Assembly: GCA_002633025.1 (NCBI GenBank) | Contig: NMRB01000711.1 | Span: 181,593-245,592 of the forward strand | Direction: 5' to 3' | DNA: 64,000 nt | From: Notospermus geniculatus | Taxonomy: Eukaryota > Nemertea > Pilidiophora > Heteronemertea > Lineidae | Part shown: positions 15,201 to 24,978 of the stretch, piece by piece | Position numbering within the stretch: position 1 is the first letter of the stretch | Layout: each line of letters opens with the position of its first letter | Program-made: the position numbers and the translations under genes | Notes under the pieces: model-generated | The model's database searches: none | What the model was told of the DNA's origin: nothing | What the model saw: the letters and a program-made list of their open reading frames with translations, nothing else

Positions 15201-18200
15201 TATCCCAAGTTCCAGTGAGCGCTGCACGCAAAGTGGAAAATCAAAAATCGAAATCCAGTGCTTGAGCTTGGACCCAAGGCACGACAAACTCGCCCTCAGT
15301 AGGCCTACTTCGAATGCCTCATCGTAGGCCTATATTATTTTACCACAAAATCATCCGCCCGCATCATGCCCTTTGTGGCTGTGGAAATTCGAAATCGTTC
15401 CGCCAAGATATTATATAAGCCGCTGAGGCAAACTTTTGCCTGAACAATAACGCCTGGAACTCCCTTTACGCTGCAATCTGCAACGACCCGTTTAAAACTG
15501 CATTGTTAAATTTAAATTTGAATTTTGAATTTACCCACATTTCAATTCTCTCGACAATTAATTCCAGGAATTCCCTAAACCCTCCCATCCAAAAAAAATC
15601 ATGTTGTTGAAGTTTAAAGCTGAACAGCATGAACAAAAACACCACCGCGCACAGCGCCGCGGTGTGGTGGTCTACCAAAATGCAAACGCCCAGGAATCGC
15701 ACAACTGCAGCATTCGCAAGCCCCTATTTTGTGTCGGTACAATGATTAATTTCATCTGATTTTTTTATACAGTCATATATGCTGCGACTTCTCGGGCCGG
15801 CGTACAAGGAGGCAAGATGGACTCAGGACCCCGATCCCCAAAGGAGGTAAATACAGCTAGAACTACAACTACACCAAACAGCTACATGTATTACTACAAC
15901 TACTAATATAAACAACTACAGATTAACTAGATAAAACAGCTCGCTTATGAATTTTTTGATACCATGCAGCATAACTGTTATTCAAAATCTGTACTGCAGT
16001 TTGAAAATGCTGTTTTTTTTGTTTCAGACAATGGACCAATGACATCATCAAGTATTCCTGTCGCTATGAGTACGGTCCGTGTCTCCGGAAGGCTACACAG
16101 CTGTATAATAACCGACATGTCATAAGGTAAGTTAACTCTTTCCCATCACCGCTGAGCGCCTCCGACATCGAACCTCCGGACCCGTCAGCGGAGGTATACT
16201 GAGATGGGTGGCAACTTAATGTTAACGTTACATGCATACAAAATCTTTCGTTCTGGGGGGGGGAGGGGGTTCAGGTTGCGACTTCGTCCAAAGGATAATA
16301 AGACGTTCCAAGGAGGGGTTCCCAGGCCATCCCCCTGCAACGGAGCGCGCACAACCGAGGGGGATCTTGTCGTCACTCCCATGCAGGGTCACATCCTAGA
16401 TGAAATTCGACCATACCTTGAAAAGTAGGCCTACCTCTGGCAATGACAATACATGTATTATTTTCGATTTCATGACTTCAGACTGACGTTTGCTTGTCAT
16501 TTTGTTCACCCATACATGTGCGTGCTTTTATTTTCAGCATCCCCAAAGATTTGCGTCGCGTGGTTCTGTGCGCCACAATCAGTCACGGAGGAGGAGACAA
16601 ATGGAACAAGCTGTATCAAGAGTACAAAACCACACTTGACAGAGAAGGTCGTGTCGACCTCGACTACCTCGCTGCTTTGGCTTGTTCGAGGCAACCATGG
16701 GTGCTCTCGAGGTAAACATAAGATCGGCGTTTCGTTTGCCTCAATCGGTGTAAAGGCGGTGAAAGACTGGCGCGTAAGCAACGCGTCTGGAAGCGTTCAA
16801 CCAATCAGGGAGGCGGTAACACGGACCGAAACACCTACCGAAGAATCTGATTGGCGGAACAGTCGGTCACTCATGCACCCAAGCAGAAAGGGATAGGCGA
16901 AATACGAGAGAATCAACTGCAAACGATCTGTGGCGATGGGCAACGCTTCTCTTACTTGCCGCGAGGTGGCTCTCATCATCCTATTTTGTATTGCCATTAT
17001 TGTAAGCAACATGATTGAGCATTGTCCAAAGGGGCTGGAGGAAGAACGCTCCCATGTCCAAAGTGTGCATATTTCAGAAAGTATTGGTCCGATTTGGATA
17101 AAATTCGCAGTGGTGATACTTGATAGCAAAAGATTAACAGTCACCATGCAGAGAGAACAAAAAACCTAATTATCCTAAAACAATGCTTTTTTGAACCTCA
17201 ACAAAAATAGAGAAATAACTGTTTTCCCCCTCAGAATTGGCATAGGTATTCAGTCATTGTTTTTCATTAACTTTCCGGTCAAAATCTTCACTTACTTTCA
17301 AACAATTACGATAAAACAATGATGTTTACTTCAACTTCTAATGGGTGTGCTCAATAGCAGGAATGACAACAACAACCACTTCGCATGATCCAGACAAACC
17401 ACAATGTCATGGTTGGCTGATCTGCTGACTGCAAGTTCAGGTCAAGATTGTATTTTATTGGTGCATGAAGGCGATGATGCAATACATTCACTAATATTAA
17501 TTCTTTGAAAGGTATTCTTGACATACCCTGCTTGACATTATACAGTCTGTAGTGTAAGCTTACTGTGTATTTTTGGTTATGTTGGTGTTTGTCTTACATA
17601 ATGCAACATGTTCAATTCTGGTGACACTGCTTCTGCAGATAACACTCGTACACTCGTAATTATGTTCATTGTGAGGTAATAGGCCCCTGTGAATAGGCCT
17701 AATCATATTGCAAAAATCACACCATAGGGACCAATGTCGTATTGTTGGAGATCTGGCTCTTACCAAGAGTGAGTGCACCCAACTTCAGTTGTCCAGTCTA
17801 ATTGTCAGGTAATTATCTCATTTTTCGTGAATTTGGTGGACATTATTCATGTAGAATAGGCCTAATCAGTTACCACTGGCCAAGGCCTGCTGTTATGACC
17901 ATTTTTGGGAGTTTCAACAGTGTACAATCGGCTTTATTGTTAAGTATCAAAATGCATTGTCTTCGCTACCGTTACATAACATTACTACTTCTCTTCATGG
18001 TGATTGTTAATCTTTCATATTCAAGTATCACCACTGCGAATTTTATCCAAATCGGACCAATATTTTCTGAAATATGCACACTTTGGACATGGGAGCGTTC
18101 TTCCTCCAGCCCCTTTACAGAGGCATACAAAATACATGTATGTGTACAGATGCACTTCGCCACAGATCATTCGCGGTGGTTTCAACCAATAGGGAGTTTT

Positions 18201-19517
18201 CGCAAAGCCCCCCGAAACGCCAACGCGAACTCCAAACCCATTGTTCGATGCCACAAAGGGAGCACCGAACAAAAGGACAGACGTTCGCGTTGGCGTTTTG
18301 GGAGCTTTGCGAAAACTCTATTTCTAAAACTTCGGAAATTTAAGCTCTGATCCGATCAGTGAAATTTCATTGCTTCTTCCAGGTTGTTGGCCCGGTCGTT
18401 GAATGTCTCCGAGATTCCTGCTGAAGCCACACGTATAGTCTTCCAAGAGGTGGCTAAGAATCCGGCGGGTGTCTCCCTGGCCCTCGACGCCCTCCTCATC
18501 AACTGGGATTACTTCAAAGACAAGTACGTATGCACATGAATCTGTTGTTCATCTTCATATACTTCGACTTTGTCCATCTCATTATTCTCACAGCTATAAA
18601 GTGCTTTTAAGTCGACATCTAATTGATATGCTATCTTTCGGTTTCTATGGAGAGGAACATAACTCCGTACCAATAAAAGTTGATCCGATAGCAATGGTAC
18701 CATTATATTATAATCAACCCAACTGCGCAGCGCTCTGCATGTGGTTTGTGTGTTGGTTGCACAATCATTCAGTGATGTAGGTGGCACAATGGATAATCCA
18801 TGGTGTTATTCTACGAGAGTTTTCGCAAAGCCCCCGAAACGCCGATGCGAACGCAAATCCCATAGTTCGATGCCACGAAGAGAGCACCGAACAAAAGGAT
18901 AGACGTTCGCGTTGGCGTTTTGGGGGCTTTGCGAAAACTCTCCAAACCACCAGCGGATTTGGCGTCCTGACGGTGTCGTTTTGACTAGAAAACTACATAC
19001 ATGGATGCATCTTGAATTCAGTACTCAATGTCGACAATCCCTTGGCGTTTGTAAAACCTCTTCCTTTATTACCATATCAGACAAATGAGGCATAGCATTC
19101 ACCATGAAACCACCAACGTCCATCTACATGATGAATGGTAGATTCTGTTTTATCAACATTCCACTTGATTACGTCTTATGCATGTTTACGGTTGTTTTTG
19201 CAGGAAGAGTAAATCATACGTGCTACAGACGATGAGAGAAACGCTAAATAACAAGGAAAATTTAATATCGGTAAGGAACACACGACTAGCTTTATTGGCT
19301 AGACCACTGTTCACGACCTATTTCTCTCTCTCCATAGTCTTTTATTTCTAATGCAACATTTTAACTACATTTTCAGATTGAGGATTTCTTAGCCAGTAAA
19401 CCTGATCTCGGAACGAGTAAATGGGAATTCGAACTGCTCATTGAAGCTCTTCAAACCAACTTACGTTGGATGGAAAAGAATGAGAAAAAGATCGGCGAGT
19501 GGTTAAAAGTCGTGTAA
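3229..19517 (+). CDS. M1 family zinc aminopeptidase (aminopeptidase N-like), complete, 19 exons
   Basis: Predicted secreted M1 metallopeptidase that removes N-terminal residues from peptides. Exons: 3229-3271, 5137-5560, 8695-8850, 9170-9287, 9509-9629, 9895-10049, 10275-10388, 10539-10739, 11071-11136, 11300-11493, 11857-11945, 12204-12402, 12741-12888, 15773-15846, 16028-16126, 16538-16711, 18383-18523, 19204-19270, 19377-19517. All junctions are GT-AG and keep frame, giving 907 residues. The start ATG opens a hydrophobic leader ([19 protein letters not shown]). The N-domain has [15 protein letters not shown]; the exopeptidase motif GAMEN is at 298-302; zinc ligands are H334, H338 and E357 (HEIAH-X18-E) with catalytic E335; transition-state Tyr is Y420 in ITYNKGG. 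The rest matches an ERAP1-C-like domain. There is no second hydrophobic segment and no C-terminal GPI-type tail, so a soluble secreted or ER-luminal enzyme is inferred. The subfamily (ANPEP, ERAP, TRHDE type) is not resolved. Exon boundaries are by eye. Confidence 0.93.
4530..4680. repeat. GC-rich, structured-looking element in intron 1 (possible SINE or ncRNA-derived)
   Basis: A block clearly richer in GC than the AT-rich intron around it, with self-complementary words such as GATGGCCGTAAGGCCGTTAC and GACAGGTCTCCCAAGACGAC / ACGTCTTGGG. Fragments recall the 5S rRNA-like heads of some SINEs, but I cannot align it convincingly. It is followed by a TATCAT microsatellite. The type is uncertain. 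Confidence 0.3.
6556..6716. mobile_element. Foldback MITE in intron 2 of the aminopeptidase gene
   Basis: About 155 bp with inverted arms. The left end reads GGGCCGTATGCACCAAGGAAG and the right end reads CTTCGTTGGTGCATGCGGCC. Inside, AGTTGAGCCACA is repeated in inverse as TGTGGCTCAAC. It has no coding capacity and is unrelated in sequence to the AGTTTTCGC family. Confidence 0.75.
12951..13082. mobile_element. Foldback MITE, copy B (forward), intron 13
   Basis: Same family as 1491-1622, with ends TAAAGAGTTTTCGC and GCAAAAACTCGCTA. It has several substitutions compared with copy A and so is an older insertion. It lies just downstream of exon 13 of the aminopeptidase gene. Confidence 0.85.
13160..13425. 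repeat. Imperfect tandem repeat in intron 13
   Basis: Three diverged copies of a block containing CTGAAATAAAGCATTAGTTACG and GTGCCTAAAATTGCG, near 13186, 13281 and 13390. No coding capacity. Confidence 0.6.
14722..14851. mobile_element. Foldback MITE, copy C (reverse), intron 13
   Basis: Same family as 1491-1622 but with the central segment in the opposite orientation (CCTTTTGTTCGGTGCTC). Ends are TAGAGTTTTCGC and GCGAAAACTCCCTA. Confidence 0.85.
14938..15116. repeat. Small foldback segment in intron 13
   Basis: Contains complementary blocks: GTTCACAGAACCAC near 14949 against GTGTGAACC near 15090; AACAAAGGTTTC against GCCTTTGTTCG; and a short palindrome at 15047-15085 (GCATGGAGGTATAA / TTATACCTCCATGC). 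Probably a decayed foldback element. Confidence 0.5.
17028..18119. mobile_element. 1.1-kb element with 130-bp inverted repeats in intron 16
   Basis: The segment 17028-17157 recurs in inverse at 17988-18119 with only scattered differences (shared landmark words: AAAGGGGCTGGAGGAAG, TATTGGTCCGATTTGGATAA). The 830-bp interior has no recognisable gene. This fits a non-autonomous DNA transposon with long terminal inverted repeats. A target-site duplication was not identified. Confidence 0.65.
18190..18320. mobile_element. Foldback MITE, copy D (forward), intron 16
   Basis: Same family as 1491-1622, starting TAGGGAGTTTTCGC and ending GCGAAAACTCTA. It sits 70 bp after the 17028-18119 inverted-repeat element and 63 bp before exon 17 of the aminopeptidase gene. 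Confidence 0.85.
18812..18943. mobile_element. Foldback MITE, copy E (forward), intron 17
   Basis: Same family as 1491-1622. The arms are well preserved (GAGAGTTTTCGCAAAGCC and GGCTTTGCGAAAACTCTC) but the terminal TA is lost on the right side. Confidence 0.8.
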
Positions 19518-21771
19518 GCCCGCCGTAAAAAAAGCGGATACGTGCGGTACTCGATTTACAGGCCGACAAGGCTAACGTACGGCGAGCGAAGGTCTCTGGA
19601 ACCGATGACGTTTACCGTCGATTTGGATGACGTTTACAGTCAATCTTGGTGACGTAGACCGTCGATTGTGATGACAGTGCGTGAGACTATTCTGGATTTT
19701 CCGGTCAGCACTCGTCTCGTGGCAAAGTGAGCCACTAACCTATTAAGCAAAATATTCTAATAAGTAGCTTCCACCTTGGCAAACGGAGAGATTAGGTGTA
19801 TGATTTATGCTGGAAATTACTGGACATAAGTGGAAGTTGTGTTTTGAGAAGAGGGCTCAGCCCTCTACAGAGCAATTAAGGACTCTGCTGATAGATCACG
19901 GGACCTATAATATGAAGTAGTTAGGAAAAAATACGTAGTACAATGTACTGTACATGAAATATGACTAGAGAGTGGACAATGTTTCAGTTTTTAGTTGGGT
20001 TCAACATAAGACAGTACTGAAATACTCTTCCATTTCCAAGCGTAAATACGACAATCCAAGGAAACTTCAAGAAACGGACTCATTTTCAAATGTGCCGTCA
20101 GGAAGAATTTTAAAAAACATAGCGGCGTCCAATAAGCTACAGGAATACATTTGCTTTTGTTACAGGACATTCTATTGGATATACCGGTACTCAAATAATG
20201 CCGTAACTTATCGCCGATGTAGAGACTACAATTCCTGTGTGCAGCCCCGCTGTGCTAATGTACACCTCCGTACAATTGACAATACTTCCCAAAACGATTT
20301 TGATTGGACAATAATCAGCCAATCAGATCCTGAGGAAGCATCTTCTCCAAATATTGGGTTATTAAATCCATAAATGACAATCATCAACATTAAATTACAA
20401 TTCTGAGTTCTATTTTGAATAATTAATTGAATATCTGTATCATAGTTATTATCACAGATGAGATGTCGTTTTAAGGATAAGGAATTTAAAATATTCTACG
20501 TCTTGAATGTCGACTTCACGAATACCATGAAACGTTCACATTTTTTACATACGTATATAGCTTCGTGGATTAAATGTGTATTTCTCTGTAACCTGGTTCC
20601 GCGAGTGAATCAAGTTGTTTGTTGAAAAGTGTTGAAAAACAGTCTTGAAGTAATTACTCATTACTGACCGATTAATACTCAAATGAATTCGGAACGTCCT
20701 TCGGACCAGTGTACCAGCGTACCGTCGCCAGTCTCACGTGGATCAAATGTTTTGTAACTGCATGTCAAAGTCCATGGACTTATGTATCAACTGAAAACAG
20801 GCCTAGCTGGATAAAATACAATGTACACATTACCCATCCGAAACGTTCATAAAAGAAAGGTACATGTCCTGCGTTTGTAGGCCTACTTATTCCTGATTCA
20901 CGCCACGTCGGCAGTTTTACCCGTCAGTCACGCAATCAGTATCACTAAAATTCAAAAGGATGTTTTTGGGGGGGGAGGCTGACAATGGGAGGGGAAGGGA
21001 AATTGAAAATATTTTGTACCCTGCCGATAAGGGCGAGCTTTTGGGAGTTCATCTGACTGACAGACAATAATACTCTCTTTGGTATCATGTAACTCGAATG
21101 TTCCTTTCGCCGTCTCGTCAATAAATGAATAAAATATACGATACTTTCTCTCTTCTTTATTGATCAGAAAAGTGCCTTGGAGAACGACGTTTACTTGAAC
21201 AGACGGAGTTCTTATTTCCGGAAGATTTTTCAAACGAATTCTGATTCCTTTACCAGTTCTTGAATACGTTTATACCCCTGGGCTCGGTTATTCGAAAGTA
21301 CCGTTATCTCTAATGTGCCGTTAGTGCTATTTTAGTTTTATCTCCTTGGTTAACCCCTTTAGCGCTAACGCCAAGATAGAGTTAACGCCACGTTAGTGAT
21401 AACAACACTTTAGAACAACCGGCCCCTGGTAAGATACCGATACCACACCATACCGTGTAGTAACGAAATATCAAAGGCAAAGGATGTACACGTATGTAAT
21501 GTCCAAAATGAAAAAAAAATGAAAACAAAAGGTAATCCCTGACATTGGCTGATTGACAGAGAAATACGTCTGGATGAATCGTTCCGATGAGGACTATAAT
21601 TTCCTTTATAATGTGTCTTCTCAACAAGTGGATGCAATATCAGAACAAATGGGTAAGTAATCATGAATCTTGAAACATCAAGGTTATGGTCATTTCCCCT
21701 TCGGCAGCCTTGAGGATAAGAACCTTTGATGGTTCAAGACGGTTCGATTTGATGTCACTCATTTCTCCAAG
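19518..21771. other. Intergenic region downstream of the aminopeptidase gene
   Basis: No gene recognised. It should hold the aminopeptidase 3' UTR; an ATTAAA near 20389 is one possible poly(A) signal. At 19604-19672 there is a short, roughly 26-bp triplication of GATGACGTTTACCGTCGATT. A decayed foldback occupies about 21276-21428 (left GCTCGGTTATTCG, right AGAACAACCGGCCCC, with GTTAGTG/GCGCTAACG words inside). Confidence 0.5.
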
Positions 21772-22110
21772 TGTTTCGCTCTTTTGAGGTTTTCTACCTT
21801 TATTTAATCTTCTGCCGAAATCAAAAGTAACGTCACCCTGATCGAACAAGATTCGTGTTTGATGGAGAGAATTAATGATGGAGTCGAATGACCATATACT
21901 GAACGAGAACCGGTTATTGAAAATGATTACCATGAAATAGAATGAAAATGGTAATCATTTTCAATAACCGGTTCTCGTTCAGTATGGTCATTCGACTCCA
22001 TCATTAATTCTCTCCATCAAATACGAATCTTGTTCGATCAGGGTGACATTTTGTTATTTCGGCAGAAGATTAAATAAAGGTAGAAAACCTCAAAATAAGA
22101 GCGAAACACT
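21772..22110. repeat. Long near-perfect palindrome (foldback element), about 340 bp
   Basis: Two arms of about 160 bp in inverse orientation around a short centre at about 21932-21950 (GATTACCATG ... ATGGTAATC). Outer landmarks are AGTGTTTCGCTCTTTTGAGG on the left and its complement CCTCAAAATAAGAGCGAAAC on the right. Both arms carry GAACGAGAACCGGTTATTG. Arm identity is very high near the centre and lower outside. Frames inside are not coding. Confidence 0.9.
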
Positions 22111-22149
22111 GTCGTTACCGGTAACATACATGTAATTGTCTGCCAATAA

Positions 22150-22283
22150 TAGGGAGTTTTCGCGGAGCCCCCGAAGTGCCAACGCGAACGCCAAACCCAT
22201 TATTCGATGCCACGAATTGAGAGCACCGAACAAAAGGATAGACGTTCGCGTTGGCGTTTCGGGGGCTTTGCGAAAACTCTGTA
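22150..22283. mobile_element. Foldback MITE, copy F (forward)
   Basis: Same family as 1491-1622, starting 40 bp after the 21772-22110 palindrome. The left arm is slightly diverged (CGCGGAGCCCCCGAAGTGCC); the right arm is intact (GGGGGCTTTGCGAAAACTC). Confidence 0.85.
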
Positions 22284-22435
22284 ATTTAGAAGCCTTGCTC
22301 GATGTGGCATTTTTCGCCTTGTTCCAAGTGTCTCTTGCTTTATTCTAATGACGGCCTTCAACACTAAGCGGCTTCTCTACTTCACAGAAAACTCCCCACA
22401 TTTTCTTGCCGACACTTCGAGGGAACTGAAGACAA

Positions 22436-22568
22436 TAGAGAGTTTTTGCAAAGCCGCCGAAACGCCAACGCAAATGTCTCTCCTTTTGTTCGATGCGCTC
22501 TTCTCGGTGTCGAACAATGGGATTGGGGTTCACGCTGGCGTTTCAGGGGGCTCTGCGAAAACTCCCTA
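22436..22568. mobile_element. Foldback MITE, copy G (reverse)
   Basis: Same family, opposite central orientation, more diverged (GCAAAGCCGCCGAAACGCC; GGGGGCTCTGCGAAAACTCC). Terminal TA is present at both ends (AATAGAGAG ... CTCCCTAG). It lies within the last 140 bp downstream of the GPCR stop codon, so it may be part of that gene's 3' UTR. Confidence 0.8.
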
Positions 22569-22704
22569 GTGATGATTTCTGCCTGACATCTACATGGAGA
22601 TTCCACTTAGAACCATCGTTAGAGTCGCCGATTCTAACTTCCCCACTGTATCATTTTGAATGAAAGGCAGTGTATACCGATCATTGTGCGGTAAACCTGC
22701 GACT

Positions 22705-24015
22705 TCATGCCGGCTTCGACCCATTTTCCATTCCTTCTTTGACATCCCCATTCGAGACGACGCTGATGGCGGTCATGCGGGTGGTGCCAGACACTGACGA
22801 TCCCCTTCCTCCTCTCCTTCCAAATCCACACATTTTCTTACTCAACTCCTTCCTAAAGCTGGCGCTGCTCATACAGTACAAGTAGCCATTGATGCTGTTG
22901 TTGAGATCGTATAGATACTGGGCCGTGACGACGAAGCGTGCATGGGCCATGAACTCCGCACAAGTAGAAAATATTGCACGTAACGTGAATCCCATGTCAT
23001 TAAGCATCTGTGGAGTCGTGAGGGCGACGAAGGTCCCGGATATGACCAGCATCATGATGGTTACTTGTCGCTCCTGGAGGTTCTTCTTCTGCTGCCCGCC
23101 TGTCATGGCGGCCTGCCGCTTCTTTGCCAACGAGATGCCACCCATGATGATGAAGTTACTGACGACAAGCGTGCAGGCCGGGACGAAGCCAAGCACTGCC
23201 CGTGTTAGCCAGCGAGACGGGATGCCCGCTGGATGATTCGTGTCGACGTCGCAGAGGAAGAATAAGCGGACAGGATCCAGCATCCATAGCGAGGCCATCT
23301 GTCGGGGGATACTGGTGACAAGAAGAAACACAACGAGTACCACCAAAGATTTGATGGCTATTTTCACCGTCAGCATCCGTGATGCTTTCAGCGGTATCAT
23401 CACCACAATCACCCTCTGCACTGTCATGATGACGACAGTCCAGATTGCCAGGCCATCGCAGACGTAGGACAGAAAACGAAGCAGCTGACAACCAACTATG
23501 CCGATGTCAAGCTCGGCTAACAGTAGGTAGTACTGTATATGTCTCACTGCCAGAGCTGCAAAGTCCAGAATGGACAACACAGTCATGAACAAGTGTGGAG
23601 AACTTCTACTAGCCTTTTCGTAATTGCCAACAAATGCCAGGATGTTACCAACAAGAGCTATTGGTAGCACGACAGCCAATTTGTACGTCTGTAGATTCTT
23701 CAGTAATTCAAGTTCGTCGATGTGGTTTTCTATTAAATACGACCTCTGACATCCAGGTTGCTGTTTGTCGTCCGGCAAGGCAGTAGACGTATTGTCCACG
23801 GTGTCGTTCGCGTCGTCCGGTAATCCTACGGTTGTGATGAGAAGAGTGTTCGTTTGGATGTCCGATATGCTTGCGTCACTGGGAAAGACTGTGCTTGTTT
23901 CTCCCGTTTCGCCTGAAGTAGTTTGCGTGACGTCATCACCGGATGTTACGTCAGAAAATACTCCAGAAAGGTACAACAGGGCAACAACCACAAAAACTGG
24001 CTGATAAGATGGCAT
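22705..24015 (-). CDS. Rhodopsin-like (class A) G protein-coupled receptor, intronless, orphan
   Basis: One open frame of 436 residues starting at the ATG at 24015. Residues 1-21 look like a signal peptide, followed by a Ser/Thr/Asp-rich extracellular N-terminus of about 85 residues with N-glycosylation sites (NDT, NTS). Seven hydrophobic segments lie at about 112-131, 141-166, 174-208, 217-236, 268-294, 315-337 and 360-382. N1.50 is N124, D2.50 is D151, and a TM3/ECL2 Cys pair would be C176-C255. The DRY site reads VQR (R201), CWxP is reduced to LTTP (P335), W4.50 is missing, and NPxxY reads NGYLY (376-380). A helix-8 motif (SFRKEL) and a basic/Ser C-tail follow. Overall it resembles invertebrate peptide-type class A receptors, but no ligand can be assigned. 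It is convergent with the aminopeptidase gene. Confidence 0.9.
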   Translation of the reverse strand: MPSYQPVFVVVALLYLSGVFSDVTSGDDVTQTTSGETGETSTVFPSDASISDIQTNTLLITTVGLPDDANDTVDNTSTALPDDKQQPGCQRSYLIENHIDELELLKNLQTYKLAVVLPIALVGNILAFVGNYEKASRSSPHLFMTVLSILDFAALAVRHIQYYLLLAELDIGIVGCQLLRFLSYVCDGLAIWTVVIMTVQRVIVVMIPLKASRMLTVKIAIKSLVVLVVFLLVTSIPRQMASLWMLDPVRLFFLCDVDTNHPAGIPSRWLTRAVLGFVPACTLVVSNFIIMGGISLAKKRQAAMTGGQQKKNLQERQVTIMMLVISGTFVALTTPQMLNDMGFTLRAIFSTCAEFMAHARFVVTAQYLYDLNNSINGYLYCMSSASFRKELSKKMCGFGRRGGRGSSVSGTTRMTAISVVSNGDVKEGMENGSKPA

Positions 24016-24978
24016 TATTCACTTCCACAGTGGCGTAGAGAACAGCTCTAACGCATTCAGCAGCAGGAAAACGTGGTCTTGATTCCAGTGATTGCTAAAA
24101 CAGCAGTGGGGAACACTTTGAACAATTGCTCAACAGAGATTAGCGAAAGACTTCATCCGAATCTGCCCAGATAATGTTGAGAGATCTCACGATATTCTTG
24201 GCCGACGATGTCATGTTCTGCCAAATTGAGTCACGAGTACAAAAACGAGCTTCATTTAAATAATACCTGTATATGATTTTAGACTTTTACACAACTGACT
24301 TAATCCCTCTGTTGCTCCATTTCTGGACAAATCTTCAGATTTATGAGATTCGTTGGAACCTCATCGTTATGTCTGCCATAGGTCGACGGCCGAAAATACT
24401 CGGAGTCAAAGTAGATGCCGTGATGCTCTTGGATAAAGCAACGTATGCTAAAATCTGATGATAGCGCCAGGATCAGACTACATGTACCTGCAAAATAAAC
24501 ACCTCATTAAAGCCAAACCGTCGGGAAAGTACGGTACATGCTTGACACGCTTCGGGCAATAAACGGTTTCACTTCGCCCCTAACGGTAAATCCATTAAAT
24601 ACTGGCTAATCCTAATAGTGCGGTGTGCTGTGTCAACAAAGCAGCTCCCGTAGGATTTTTGTGCTAAAGTTGATTTTTTTGCAGTTCTAGGTACTTTAGG
24701 GTCCAAACTATCAGAAATTGATGGGGTGCAAATTTTCTGACCACTAACCTCTTTGTGGGGCGTCCCCCAATTTTGCGAACTGACTTTACCATTGGACATC
24801 AATGGACGCAACAACTNTTATAAGGGAACTATTTCTAGTCTGCGCAAAGCTACAAAACCGCATCACTTCACCTGTTCACCGACCATATGGTGGTCGAACT
24901 TAATCCGCTATATACGGACGAGGTGCTTATAATGGCTGCCCGAAGGTTGCCGAAAGCTTCCGAGTCGAAGACGATTGA
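24016..24978. other. Intergenic region upstream of the GPCR
   Basis: No gene recognised. The GPCR promoter (minus strand) should be here. A single N is at 24817. No repeat family was identified with confidence. Confidence 0.4.
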
